Source of the DNA: Phycisphaerae bacterium
GTDB lineage: Bacteria; Planctomycetota; Phycisphaerae; Sedimentisphaerales; SG8-4
Direction of reading: 5' to 3'
DNA: 36,026 nt
NCBI GenBank assembly: GCA_030603035.1
Contig: JAUVYQ010000007.1
Location: forward strand, 1-36,026
Part shown: in pieces, positions 23,388 through 31,743 of the stretch
Numbering within the stretch: position 1 is the stretch's first letter
Layout: each line of letters begins with the position of its first letter
Position numbers and translations under genes: made by a program
Notes under the pieces: generated by a model
The model's input: the letters and a program-made list of their open reading frames with translations, nothing else
What the model was told of the DNA's origin: nothing
Databases searched by the model: none

Positions 23388-23611
23388 AATACAATTGCTA
23401 CATTATCGGGCAATTTGCCTGTGTATAGAATAGCAGAGTGATTTGGGCGTATCTGTCTTGCCTTTCTATACACTTCATCTCTATCCTTACTGTGCCACAA
23501 AACCACACCTTGCTTGATGCTAAAATCATCACAAGTTTCAGGATCTCCGATAAGCAGCCACTCAGCATCGTACCGCTTCTTAATCTCAGAAAAAGATAAG
23601 ATTTCTTTCAT
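23384..23611 (-). CDS. Small partner protein of retropepsin gene
   Basis: 75 residues, mixed alpha/beta (MKEILSFSEIKKRYDAEWLLIGDPE, VVLWHSKDRDEVYRKARQ, HSAILYTGKLP). I recognise it only as the kind of small ORF that precedes retropepsin-like genes; no function is known to me. It overlaps the protease gene by 4 nt. Located between panC and the chimeric remnant. Confidence 0.75.
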   Translation of the reverse strand: MKEILSFSEIKKRYDAEWLLIGDPETCDDFSIKQGVVLWHSKDRDEVYRKARQIRPNHSAILYTGKLPDNVAIVL

Positions 23612-23738
23612 TTTTCAGCCACTTCATAATACAATAATAGAGCAATTTTAATGCAGTTCTAACGCCAAAAAGTCGCCTGGTCTGCTTCGATTACAATTGT
23701 TTCACGCTATTTTCAAGTGAAACCATCACTATTATACA

Positions 23739-24593
23739 CTACTTTTTGCCTGAGTCCACCAGAATGTTGTCAATTAGTCGGGCGGGGCCGATTTTGACAG
23801 CGACTGCTGCGAGAACTTTGCCGGCAATCTTATCGATTGTTTGCAGGGTTTCGGCGTCAACAATGCTTATGTACTCTATCTCTATTGACGGAGCTTGACC
23901 TAATATTTTACGCATCTCGGCGATAATCGTTTCGTTGTCTGTGGTGCCGGCGCCAATCATCTCCCGGCATTTTTGAAGGGCTCTATATATTAAGGCCGCA
24001 TCCTTTTTCTGCTCTGCGGTCAGATATTTATTTCTACTGCTGACCGCCAGTCCGTCCGGCCGGCGAACTGTGGGGCAAATGACGATTTCCAAAGGCATAT
24101 TTAAATCAGCGACCATTCGCTTAATAACGATTGCCTGCTGGGCGTCCTTCTGGCCAAAAAATGCGATATCAGGGGCAACGATATTGAACAGCTTGACACA
24201 GATGGTTGTTACTCCGCGAAAGTGTGTCGGGCGAGACTGGCCGCAAAGCGATTCGGTCAGTTTTTCGACGTTTACCCAGGTGAGATTTTCCGACGGGTAC
24301 ATCTGCTCTTGTGTCGGAGCAAAAACAACATCTACGCCTGTCTTTCTACAAATTTCCAGGTCGGCATCGAGGGGACGCGGATATTTTTCGAAATCTTCAC
24401 CGAGGCCGAACTGTGTGGGATTGACAAAGATGCTGACCGCGACAAAGTCGCATCTTTTCAACGCCGCTTCGATTAGCGAAATATGGCCGATATGAAGCAC
24501 GCCCATTGTCGGGACAAGACCTATCTTTTTGCCTTTACTGCGGGCGGCTTTTACCAGACTTGCGACCGATTCTATTGTTTTTGAAACTTCCAT
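23739..24593 (-). CDS. panC: Pantothenate synthetase
   Basis: ATP-dependent joining of pantoate and beta-alanine (the PanD product). 284 residues with VPTMGVLHIGHISLI (HIGH nucleotide site), SIFVNPTQFG, FFGQKDAQQA and the KMSKS-equivalent AVSSRNKYL. ATG 24593 starts MEVSKTIESVASLV. It heads a minus-strand run in which accessory genes now separate it from panD. Its last 50 or so bases are duplicated at 22852-22900. Confidence 0.96.
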   Translation of the reverse strand: MEVSKTIESVASLVKAARSKGKKIGLVPTMGVLHIGHISLIEAALKRCDFVAVSIFVNPTQFGLGEDFEKYPRPLDADLEICRKTGVDVVFAPTQEQMYPSENLTWVNVEKLTESLCGQSRPTHFRGVTTICVKLFNIVAPDIAFFGQKDAQQAIVIKRMVADLNMPLEIVICPTVRRPDGLAVSSRNKYLTAEQKKDAALIYRALQKCREMIGAGTTDNETIIAEMRKILGQAPSIEIEYISIVDAETLQTIDKIAGKVLAAVAVKIGPARLIDNILVDSGKK

Positions 24594-24755
24594 TTTCTCT
24601 TGCCACCAAGGCTCTAAGACATTAAGAAGTGTAAAGTGCCTAAAGTTTGGGGTGCCTAAAGTTACGGATTATTTTTCTACTTTAGCTCACTTTAGGCACT
24701 TTAGTTCACTTTAGCTCACTTTTATTTTCCTTATGTCTTCGTGGCCTGAATTTAT
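24594..24755. repeat. Palindromic repeat between folK-dNK and panC
   Basis: Two direct copies of GTGCCTAAAGTT (about 24636-24663) are followed by ACTTTAGGCAC and related ACTTTAG units (about 24679-24720). The whole can fold into a long imperfect hairpin. Flanking CCACCAAGGC and GTGGCC ends suggest a mobile palindrome. No gene is seen. Confidence 0.65.
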
Positions 24756-25835
24756 TCATACTACAACATAACTTCTTATCTGATTTGCTAAATCTTCGAT
24801 ATCGGCGTCTCGCGTGCAGTCTAATTTTGACATCTGTTTGCGAATAACGGGACAGGTTTTCCAATGCTCAAAGAGCCGCTCGTAATCGGATTTGAGAGCT
24901 TCCAAAAATTGCGGTTCAATCTTCTGCTCGTAAGGACGGTTGCGTCTGTGGATGCGCTCCAGGCATTTTTGCACTGAGTCCTGCAGATATATTACCAGGA
25001 CCGGAGCAGCAATCTTTGCACTGAACGGCGGGTAAATCTTTTCATACAAACTTAGTTGCTGGGCATTGAGCAGCCGCCTGGCATAGATTAGCTCTTTATC
25101 AAAGATATAGTCGCTGATGGCGAGCTGGCCGGGGGCCAACGTTTCAGGATTCAATTGCTCGGTTCTGCTGGTCAAGAAAAATAATTGCGAATCCAATGCG
25201 AGCTCTTTTTTGCCGGCATAGACATCCGCCATAAAGGGGTTTGCATCGTAAGCTTCGAACAGCGCTTTACAGCCGAGCGATTTTGATAGTTTTTCTGTTA
25301 GCGTGGTTTTTCCCACACCGATAATACCTGCGACACTGACAAGCTGCGGCAGATTGGGATTGAGTGCAAAATCTGAGCCGGCCAATCTAACAGCCAATTC
25401 ACTGACCGGTTCTTTTATAACAGGGTGAAGCAATTCGGGATTGAGCTGGCAGAGACCTTTGAGCACAAACGAGCGCAAGTGCATCTGCGGATGCGGCACG
25501 GCTAAGCCGGGACGATTTATGATATCGGCACCAAAAAGTAAAAGGTCCAAATCAATAATCCTCGGCGACCACTTTGCTTCTCGCACCCTGCCGAGCGAGG
25601 TCTCAATGTCGGCCAGTTTTTTGTGCAAATCTTCTGCACTTAGAGTGGTTTTTATTTCGGCCACTGCGTTCAGGTATTTGGGCTGATTCATTTGGCCGAG
25701 CGAAACGGTTTCGATTATATCGCTTACTCGTGCAACCTCGATCTGTTTGGTTTCGGCAAGCATCTTAAGGGTGCTCCTTATGGAACCCTCTCTGTTACCC
25801 AGGTTACTGCCCAAACCGATATATGCTGTTGTCAT
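24756..25835 (-). CDS. folK: FolK-deoxynucleoside kinase fusion
   Basis: Two enzymes in one 359-residue chain. Residues 1 to about 155 are 6-hydroxymethyl-dihydropterin pyrophosphokinase of folate synthesis (AYIGLGSNLGNR, SPRIIDLDLLLFG, VPHPQMHLRSFVL). Residues about 163-359 are a deoxynucleoside kinase: P-loop GIIGVGKTT (about 168-176), SDYIFDKELIYARRLL and the LID region RIHRRNRPYEQ (about 290). The second domain phosphorylates deoxynucleosides for salvage. ATG 25835 gives the usual FolK start; four upstream codons are also open. Both activities look intact, as key motifs are present. Confidence 0.93.
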   Translation of the reverse strand: MTTAYIGLGSNLGNREGSIRSTLKMLAETKQIEVARVSDIIETVSLGQMNQPKYLNAVAEIKTTLSAEDLHKKLADIETSLGRVREAKWSPRIIDLDLLLFGADIINRPGLAVPHPQMHLRSFVLKGLCQLNPELLHPVIKEPVSELAVRLAGSDFALNPNLPQLVSVAGIIGVGKTTLTEKLSKSLGCKALFEAYDANPFMADVYAGKKELALDSQLFFLTSRTEQLNPETLAPGQLAISDYIFDKELIYARRLLNAQQLSLYEKIYPPFSAKIAAPVLVIYLQDSVQKCLERIHRRNRPYEQKIEPQFLEALKSDYERLFEHWKTCPVIRKQMSKLDCTRDADIEDLANQIRSYVVV

Positions 25836-25851
25836 TGCCTGCACCAAAAAT

Positions 25852-25982
25852 TCGAATATCGAATATCGAAATCCGAAACAAACTCGAATGACAAAAATTC
25901 AAAATCCTAAACGTTTTGGTCATTTGGACATTCGAATTTTGATATTGTTTCGTGCTTCGAACTTCGTATTTCGTATTTCATT
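25852..25982. repeat. Paired heptanucleotide arrays, TCGAATA and TTTCGTA
   Basis: 25852-25907 runs TCGAATA, TCGAATA, TCGAAAT, CCGAAAC, AAACTCG, AATGACA, AAAATTC, AAAATCC. 25948-25982 runs TTTCGTG, CTTCGAA, CTTCGTA, TTTCGTA, TTTCATT. The two halves are roughly complementary (CGAAAC...GTTTCG, TTCGAA), so the block can form a large imperfect hairpin between dapL and folK-dNK. Confidence 0.8.
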
Positions 25983-26023
25983 TTTTGTTTTACACTGTGG
26001 TTTTGCGTTTTTCGTTTCGCGTT

Positions 26024-27250
26024 TTACACTTTTTGAAATCGCTCCAGAGCTTCTTCGACGTCGGCGGGCCTGGCGAAGGCGGTGAGACGGAAATAGCCCT
26101 TTCCTGCTGGTCCGAAGCCAGCTCCCGGTGTGCCGACCACGTTGGCCTTTTGCAGCAGCCGGTCAAAGAAGTCCCACGAGCTCAGGCCGTCCGGCGTCTT
26201 CATCCAGATATACGGCGCATTTACCCCGCCATAGACCTGGTAGCCGAGCTTGGTAAGCGATTCGCAAATTAACTTAGCGTTGCCCATATAAATATCAATA
26301 ATCTCTCTGGTCTGCTGTTTGCCGTCAGGGGTATAGACGGCGGCTGCGCCGGCCTGTGAAATATACGATGCGCCGTTGAACTTAGTACAGTGCCGCCTGT
26401 TCCATACACGATTGGCTTCGACCGCCCTGCCATCTTTTGTATAAACCTTCAACTGTTCCGGCACAACGGTAAAGGCACATCTGACGCCCGTAAAGCCGGC
26501 GGTTTTGGAGAAACTGCGAAACTCGATTGCCACCTCTTTTGCGCCATCAACCTCATAAATTGAATGCGGAATATCAGGATCGGTGATGAAGGCCTCATAA
26601 GCAGCGTCAAAGAGGATTATCGCTTTATTAGTTCGGGCGAAATCGACCCACTTACTTAAAACTTCTTTATCAGCTACCGCTCCTGTGGGGTTGTTCGGAA
26701 AGCAAAGGTAAATAATGTCAACGGGAGTTTTCGGCAGCTCAGGGATAAAATTGTTCTCGGCCGTACAGGGCATATAGACGATTTTCTCATACTGGCCGTT
26801 TTTATTGGCCTGGCCGGTCCTGCCGGCTATTACAGTGCTATCGACATATACCGGATACGCCGGGTCGGTTACGGCAACGATGTTATCGGCGCCGAATATC
26901 TCCTGGATGTTGCCCGTGTCGCACTTGGCGCCGTCGCTGATGAAGACCTCGGCTGGTTCCAAATCGACGCCGCGGGTGTTATAGTCATTTTCGATTATTA
27001 CCTCGATTAGAAAATCATAGCCCTGCTCCGGGCCGTAGCCGCGGAAGCCGGCTTCGGTTCCCATATCGTCAAGCGCCTTTTTCATCGCGCTGATTACCAC
27101 CGGTGCCAACGGCTGGGTAACATCGCCGATGCCCAGGCTGATTATCTTTGCGTCGGGATTTTTGGCCTGGAAGGAACGCACACGTCGGCTGATTTCAGGG
27201 AACAAATAGCCCGCCTGCAGTTTCATAAAATTTTCGTTGATTGTCGCCAT
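26024..27250 (-). CDS. dapL: LL-diaminopimelate aminotransferase
   Basis: PLP enzyme converting tetrahydrodipicolinate directly to LL-diaminopimelate, the short lysine/peptidoglycan route found in planctomycetes, chlamydiae, plants and others. 408 residues from ATG 27250. GAGG lies 7 nt upstream; the frame continues 13 codons further without support. Seen: [40 protein letters not shown] and the PLP Lys in [15 protein letters not shown] (about 248). Length and motifs fit DapL closely. Confidence 0.96.
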   Translation of the reverse strand: MATINENFMKLQAGYLFPEISRRVRSFQAKNPDAKIISLGIGDVTQPLAPVVISAMKKALDDMGTEAGFRGYGPEQGYDFLIEVIIENDYNTRGVDLEPAEVFISDGAKCDTGNIQEIFGADNIVAVTDPAYPVYVDSTVIAGRTGQANKNGQYEKIVYMPCTAENNFIPELPKTPVDIIYLCFPNNPTGAVADKEVLSKWVDFARTNKAIILFDAAYEAFITDPDIPHSIYEVDGAKEVAIEFRSFSKTAGFTGVRCAFTVVPEQLKVYTKDGRAVEANRVWNRRHCTKFNGASYISQAGAAAVYTPDGKQQTREIIDIYMGNAKLICESLTKLGYQVYGGVNAPYIWMKTPDGLSSWDFFDRLLQKANVVGTPGAGFGPAGKGYFRLTAFARPADVEEALERFQKV

Positions 27251-27338
27251 ACTCGTACCTCGTGCTTTGGGACTCGTGGTTCGCTTCACGCTTCGTAAAC
27301 CAAAGTCGCAATTCTATTCGTTGCGCGGCCTTGCGTCA

Positions 27339-27404
27339 ACCCCGTTAGAGACGGGAAAGCGGAAGTCGTCTAATAGGATGAGAGAAGAAAGTCTCTAATG
27401 GGGT
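27339..27404. repeat. CCCCGTTAGA palindromic element, copy 2
   Basis: ACCCCGTTAGAGAC (27339-27352) and GTCTCTAATGGGGT (27391-27404) are inverted arms matching 13 of 14 positions. Same family as the element at the fabH start. Confidence 0.85.
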
Positions 27405-27462
27405 CAACCCCCGTAGAGACAGCAGTGTAGTGCCGTTTCTAAAAAGTTAATGTTACTTTTTA

Positions 27463-27500
27463 GTCATTGCGAGGCCTGCAGAGCAGGCCGTGGCAATCTC
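27463..27500. repeat. GTCATTGCGAG palindromic element
   Basis: GTCATTGCGAGGCCTGC...GGCAATCTC with an internal GGCCTGCagaGCAGGCC hairpin. It matches the ends of the element inside the type IIG gene (3578-3619, opposite strand) and the one at 34724-34762. Confidence 0.85.
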
Positions 27501-27501
27501 T

Positions 27502-27562
27502 ACCCCGTTAGAAATCCTTCCTTTTTCAAGTTTAGCCCGATTTGCGGAATTTCTAACGGGGT
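27502..27562. repeat. CCCCGTTAGA palindromic element, copy 3
   Basis: Perfect 14-nt inverted arms ACCCCGTTAGAAAT (27502-27515) and ATTTCTAACGGGGT (27549-27562) with a 33-nt centre. Confidence 0.9.
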
Positions 27563-27864
27563 CAACTTCATAATTCGTCATTCCTTGTTCGATGCCGTCC
27601 AGGTCCGGCCCGGCTTCAGACGGGACGGATTCGATATTCCTTACCGTCATTCCGAGCGCAGCGAAGTTTGGTAGGGTGTGCACAGCACACCAAAAATTGC
27701 TGAAATACGCCCGGCCGAAGGGTGTCAAATCTTTTTTCTTTTTTTCCTCTGGTTTTCGGTTATACTACTCAGGCACAAGAAAACCGATATTAAAAGTTAC
27801 GGCCTCTGTAAAACGTAGCCGAAAATCATTTTTTAACCCAACTTTTAAGAGGAGGTAAAATGAG

Positions 27865-29982
27865 ATGAAAAATCACGGCTCAAAATTAAGGTTTTATTTT
27901 GTCACCTGGGCGGTACTTTCGCTATTTGCAGTTCAGTGTGCGGAAGCTGTTAGCTTGTACGTTTCCCCACAAGGTAACGACCGGTGGTCGGGCCGACTGG
28001 CTGAGCCGAACAAAGAAAAAACTGACGGGCCGTTAGTTTCGCTGACCGGTGCTCGCGACGCGATTCGGCGTTTGAAAGCACGAGGGCCGCTCACAAAACC
28101 TGTGCGGGTCATCGTCTCGGACGGCACATATACCCTGACCAAACCGTTCATATTAAAGCCGGAAGATAGCGGCACAAAAAAATGCCCCATCACCTACGAA
28201 GCAGCGTCAGGCATCAGGCCGATCTTTAGCGGCGGCCGGGTAATCACTAGATGGGTGGTAGATGCTGACGGTATCTGCGGGGCGTACCTTCCGGAAGTTG
28301 CCGCCGGTAAGTGGTATTTCGAGCAGTTGTTCGTCAACGGCCGGCGTGCCGTCCGCGCCCGCACCCCCAACAAATTCTACCACTATATGGGTGGGACGTC
28401 TGAAGTTCCGGTCGATGGCGAGCCAAGACAATATCGACGGACGACATCGGTCCGCGGCGATGCGCTCGAACCGCTGCGAAACCTTGACAGGCGCGAGCTT
28501 CAGGATGTTACGCTAATGGCCTACCATAAGTGGTGTATAACCCGCCGTTTTATAACGGCAATCAACACGACGGCCAATGTGATAATTACAATAGGAGAGA
28601 AACTGAAAAGCTATTCCGGCTGGCCGAAAAATACGCGTTTTCACCTGGAGAATTTCAAAGCAGCCCTTGATGCGCCGGGCGAATGGTTCCTGGCGCGCGA
28701 CGGCATGCTCTATTATAAGCCGCTGCCCGGGGAAAACAGGACCAGGGTGCATGTTGTAGCGCCGGTCATTGAGAAACTCGTTATCTTCGAGGGGAAACCC
28801 GAGGCAAAACAATTTGTTGAACATATTAAGTTGAAAGGTCTGGTCTTTCACCACAACCAATCGCTGCTGCCGCGAAGTGGATACTATCCGTTTCAGGCTG
28901 CGTTCGTTACTGAAGCGGCCATTATGGCTGACGGGGCGCGCAATATCGTGATTGTGGATTGCGAAGTTGGGCATAGCGCTACATACGGCGTGTGGTTTCG
29001 CCAGGGCTGCCGCGACTGCCGGCTCGAGCGCAGCTACCTTCACGACTTAGGCGCCGGCGGCGTGCGAATTGGCGAAGGGAGGATTCGGCCCGATGAGCCA
29101 TCGCGTACGAGTCATATCACCGTTGACAATAATATTATCCGCTCAGGCGGCCGCATCTATACCTCCGCCGTGGGAGTCTGGATAGGACAAAGCGGCGACA
29201 ACAAGTTGACCCATAACGACATCGGTGATTTTTTCTATACCGGTATTTCGGTCGGCTGGCGATGGGGCTACGCCAACAGTCTGGCCAAACGCAATAACAT
29301 CAGCTTCAATCACGTGCATCATATCGGCTGGGGTGTGCTCAGCGATATGGGCGGCATTTATACGCTCGGCCCTTCCGAAGGCACAGTCATCAGCAATAAC
29401 ATCTTTCACGATGTCTATTCCTACTCCTACGGCGGCTGGGGACTTTACACCGATGAGGGCAGCACCGGTATCGTGATGGAGAATAATCTGGTCTACAACA
29501 CAAAGACCGGGGGCTTCCACCAGCACTACGGAAAAGAAAATGTCGTTCGCAACAATATCCTGGCCTTTAGCAAGCTGTACCAGGTGCAGGCGACGCGGGT
29601 GGAAAACCATTTGTCGTTCACTTTTGAAAATAACATCGTTTACTATGATACGGGAGTGCTTCTGTCGGGACCATGGAACAGAGTTAAGATTAAGATGGAT
29701 AATAATTGCTATTGCGCCGTTGGCGCAGACGTCAGCTTCATTGGCAAATCGCCGCCTGACTGGATTAAAGAAACCGGACACGATAAACATTCAATCGTTG
29801 CGGACCCGCTGTTTGTTGACGCGGAAAAATTCGACTTCCGCCTGAAGCCGAACTCGCCGGCGTTGAAGATTGGGTTCAAGTCGTTCGACTACAGCAAAGC
29901 GGGCGTTTACGGCGACCCCGATTGGGTCAATCTGGCAAGAAATGTCGAATTTCCACCGTTGGAGCTTCCGCCGGGACAATGA
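27865..29982 (+). CDS. Secreted right-handed beta-helix protein
   Basis: 705 residues with a signal peptide of about 29 residues ([19 protein letters not shown]). The mature start [16 protein letters not shown] and [16 protein letters not shown] is typical of exported planctomycete and Bacteroidetes beta-helix carbohydrate enzymes. Residues about 350-640 hold the helix coils ([56 protein letters not shown]). It probably acts on a polysaccharide; GH141-like or lyase-like activity is possible, but no catalytic residues can be assigned. GAGGAGG (27849-27855) is 9 nt before ATG 27865. The stop overlaps the GH20 start. Confidence 0.88.
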   Translation: MKNHGSKLRFYFVTWAVLSLFAVQCAEAVSLYVSPQGNDRWSGRLAEPNKEKTDGPLVSLTGARDAIRRLKARGPLTKPVRVIVSDGTYTLTKPFILKPEDSGTKKCPITYEAASGIRPIFSGGRVITRWVVDADGICGAYLPEVAAGKWYFEQLFVNGRRAVRARTPNKFYHYMGGTSEVPVDGEPRQYRRTTSVRGDALEPLRNLDRRELQDVTLMAYHKWCITRRFITAINTTANVIITIGEKLKSYSGWPKNTRFHLENFKAALDAPGEWFLARDGMLYYKPLPGENRTRVHVVAPVIEKLVIFEGKPEAKQFVEHIKLKGLVFHHNQSLLPRSGYYPFQAAFVTEAAIMADGARNIVIVDCEVGHSATYGVWFRQGCRDCRLERSYLHDLGAGGVRIGEGRIRPDEPSRTSHITVDNNIIRSGGRIYTSAVGVWIGQSGDNKLTHNDIGDFFYTGISVGWRWGYANSLAKRNNISFNHVHHIGWGVLSDMGGIYTLGPSEGTVISNNIFHDVYSYSYGGWGLYTDEGSTGIVMENNLVYNTKTGGFHQHYGKENVVRNNILAFSKLYQVQATRVENHLSFTFENNIVYYDTGVLLSGPWNRVKIKMDNNCYCAVGADVSFIGKSPPDWIKETGHDKHSIVADPLFVDAEKFDFRLKPNSPALKIGFKSFDYSKAGVYGDPDWVNLARNVEFPPLELPPGQ

Positions 29983-31697
29983 AATTAAGTCGTGATAAGA
30001 CCTGTAGACGAGACATGCGTACGAAACGAAAAACAACTATGACACAGATGACGACCTGCCCACGTTTGATGATTGTGCTCACCGTGGTGACAGTCATCTG
30101 CGCATTGCCCAGGATGTCCCTCGCAGCCGCTCGCGACCATGAAAGAGCGAGCGTGATTCCTCGGCCCGTTTCAGCAGAATACTCCGAAGGATTTTTCACT
30201 ATTACCCCTGCCACACGGGTCATCGCCGAGGATAAAGCGGCAACCGAGGCGCTAAAACTGATTGATACGCTGGCACCTGCGATGGGTTTTCGATTGGAAC
30301 TGGCCACCTGCTCAGAGCCTCAAGACCGAGTCATCAAGTTTGAACTAAACGAAAAATTACCTCAAATTGGCGATGAAGGCTACACGCTCGACGTCAGTGC
30401 CAACAGTATTGTAATTCGCGCCATGCAACCGGCCGGGCTTTTCTACGGCATTCAAACCGTGCGCCAGCTCCTGCCTCCATCCATCTTCAGCAAAGCGAAT
30501 GTCGAAGGTGTAACTTGGAAAGTGCCATCTGTCAGAATCACCGACTATCCCCGCTTCAAATGGCGAGGTCTGCTTGTCGACCCGGCACGTCACTTTATTC
30601 CGAAATCGGCGATGCTGCGATTTATGGATGGGATGGCGCTGCATAAGCTAAACAGCTTGCAGATTCACTTGACGGACGACCAGGGTTGGCGTATCGAGAT
30701 CAAAAAATACCCTAAGCTGACGGAAGTCGGGGCATGGCGTGATGAAACACTCATTGGCCACCTGCATAAAGGGCCCCTGCGCTTTGACGGCAGACGCCAT
30801 GGAGGTTTCTACACACAAAAAGATATACGCCAAATCGTGCGATATGCTTCAGCTCGCCACATCAATATCGTACCGGAAATCGAAATGCCCGGTCACGCCA
30901 GAGCAGCAATCAGTTCATATCCTCATCTTGGCGTGTTTCCCGAAAAGCAAAAAGATATCAAGGTATGGACCCGTTGGGGCGTCTGCGAGCACATATTTGC
31001 ACCTCGCCCCCGCACAATCGCATTCCTCCAGGACGTATTAGCTGAAGTGATGCAGGTATTTCCCAGTGAATACATACACATCGGCGGCGATGAGGCCGTC
31101 AAAAATCACTGGAAAGCCAGCGTGGAATTCCAGGCCCTCATCCGCGAAAAGGGCCTGAAAGACGAGGCGGAACTTCAAAGCTGGTTTATCAAACAAATGG
31201 ATACCTTCCTGACCAAACACGGCAGACGGCTGGTGGGATGGGACGACATCCTTCAAGGCGGACTTGCCCCTGGTGCCGTCGTTATGTCCTGGCGAGGCGA
31301 GGCAGGTGGCATCGCCTCAGCCAATGCCGGCCATGACGTTGTGATGGCCCCAACTTCGCACACATACTTCGACTATTACCAGGGGCCCGCCGAAAAAGAA
31401 CCTCTCGCAATCGGCGGATATGTCACACTGGAAAAACTCTACCAATATGAACCCATCCCCAAGGCAATCGACACAGATAAAGCCGGCCACGTGCTGGGCC
31501 TGCAGGCCCAGTTGTGGTCCGAATACATCCCTAATCCGCAGCATCTGGAGTATATGGCTTATCCGCGCGCTGCTGCGCTGGCTGAAGTCGGATGGTCTCC
31601 AAAGTCTTCCAAGGATTATGACGACTTCCTAAATCGGCTCCGCCACCACACAAAGCGTCTCCAGGCTATGGAAATCCATTATCGACCTCTCGATTGA
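29979..31697 (+). CDS. Beta-N-acetylhexosaminidase, GH20
   Basis: Removes terminal GlcNAc or GalNAc from glycans. The N-terminal GH20b-like domain (about 45-170; [17 protein letters not shown]) precedes the catalytic barrel with [38 protein letters not shown] and the catalytic Asp-Glu pair in HIGGDE (about 367-372). A signal-like stretch [22 protein letters not shown] is at about 31-52. ATG 29979 overlaps the upstream stop (ATGA), suggesting coupling. ATGs at 30015 and 30039 give a shorter, more normal signal peptide, so the start is uncertain. With the beta-helix gene it forms a two-gene polysaccharide-degradation unit. Confidence 0.93.
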   Translation: MKLSRDKTCRRDMRTKRKTTMTQMTTCPRLMIVLTVVTVICALPRMSLAAARDHERASVIPRPVSAEYSEGFFTITPATRVIAEDKAATEALKLIDTLAPAMGFRLELATCSEPQDRVIKFELNEKLPQIGDEGYTLDVSANSIVIRAMQPAGLFYGIQTVRQLLPPSIFSKANVEGVTWKVPSVRITDYPRFKWRGLLVDPARHFIPKSAMLRFMDGMALHKLNSLQIHLTDDQGWRIEIKKYPKLTEVGAWRDETLIGHLHKGPLRFDGRRHGGFYTQKDIRQIVRYASARHINIVPEIEMPGHARAAISSYPHLGVFPEKQKDIKVWTRWGVCEHIFAPRPRTIAFLQDVLAEVMQVFPSEYIHIGGDEAVKNHWKASVEFQALIREKGLKDEAELQSWFIKQMDTFLTKHGRRLVGWDDILQGGLAPGAVVMSWRGEAGGIASANAGHDVVMAPTSHTYFDYYQGPAEKEPLAIGGYVTLEKLYQYEPIPKAIDTDKAGHVLGLQAQLWSEYIPNPQHLEYMAYPRAAALAEVGWSPKSSKDYDDFLNRLRHHTKRLQAMEIHYRPLD

Positions 31698-31743
31698 CCT
31701 TCTGCTACTCGAACGCTGGCAGCCGATTGGAGCCTCAAGTTGC

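Larger units (their letters stand above)
27251..27864. other. Divergent gap filled with palindromic repeats
   Basis: No gene. In order: a CCCCGTTAGAGAC element (27339-27404), a GTCATTGCGAG...GGCAATCTC palindrome (27463-27500) directly abutting a second CCCCGTTAGA element (27502-27562), then GTCATTCCGAGCGCAGCGAA (27646-27666). A pyrimidine-rich run and TATACT (about 27764) follow before the beta-helix gene. Open frames here are repeat translations. Confidence 0.75.

Noticed and set aside
27453..27728. Minus-strand 91-codon frame
   Set aside because: Its peptide (DPVRNSAN, ISNGVEIATACSAGLAMT) is the translation of two abutting palindromic elements.
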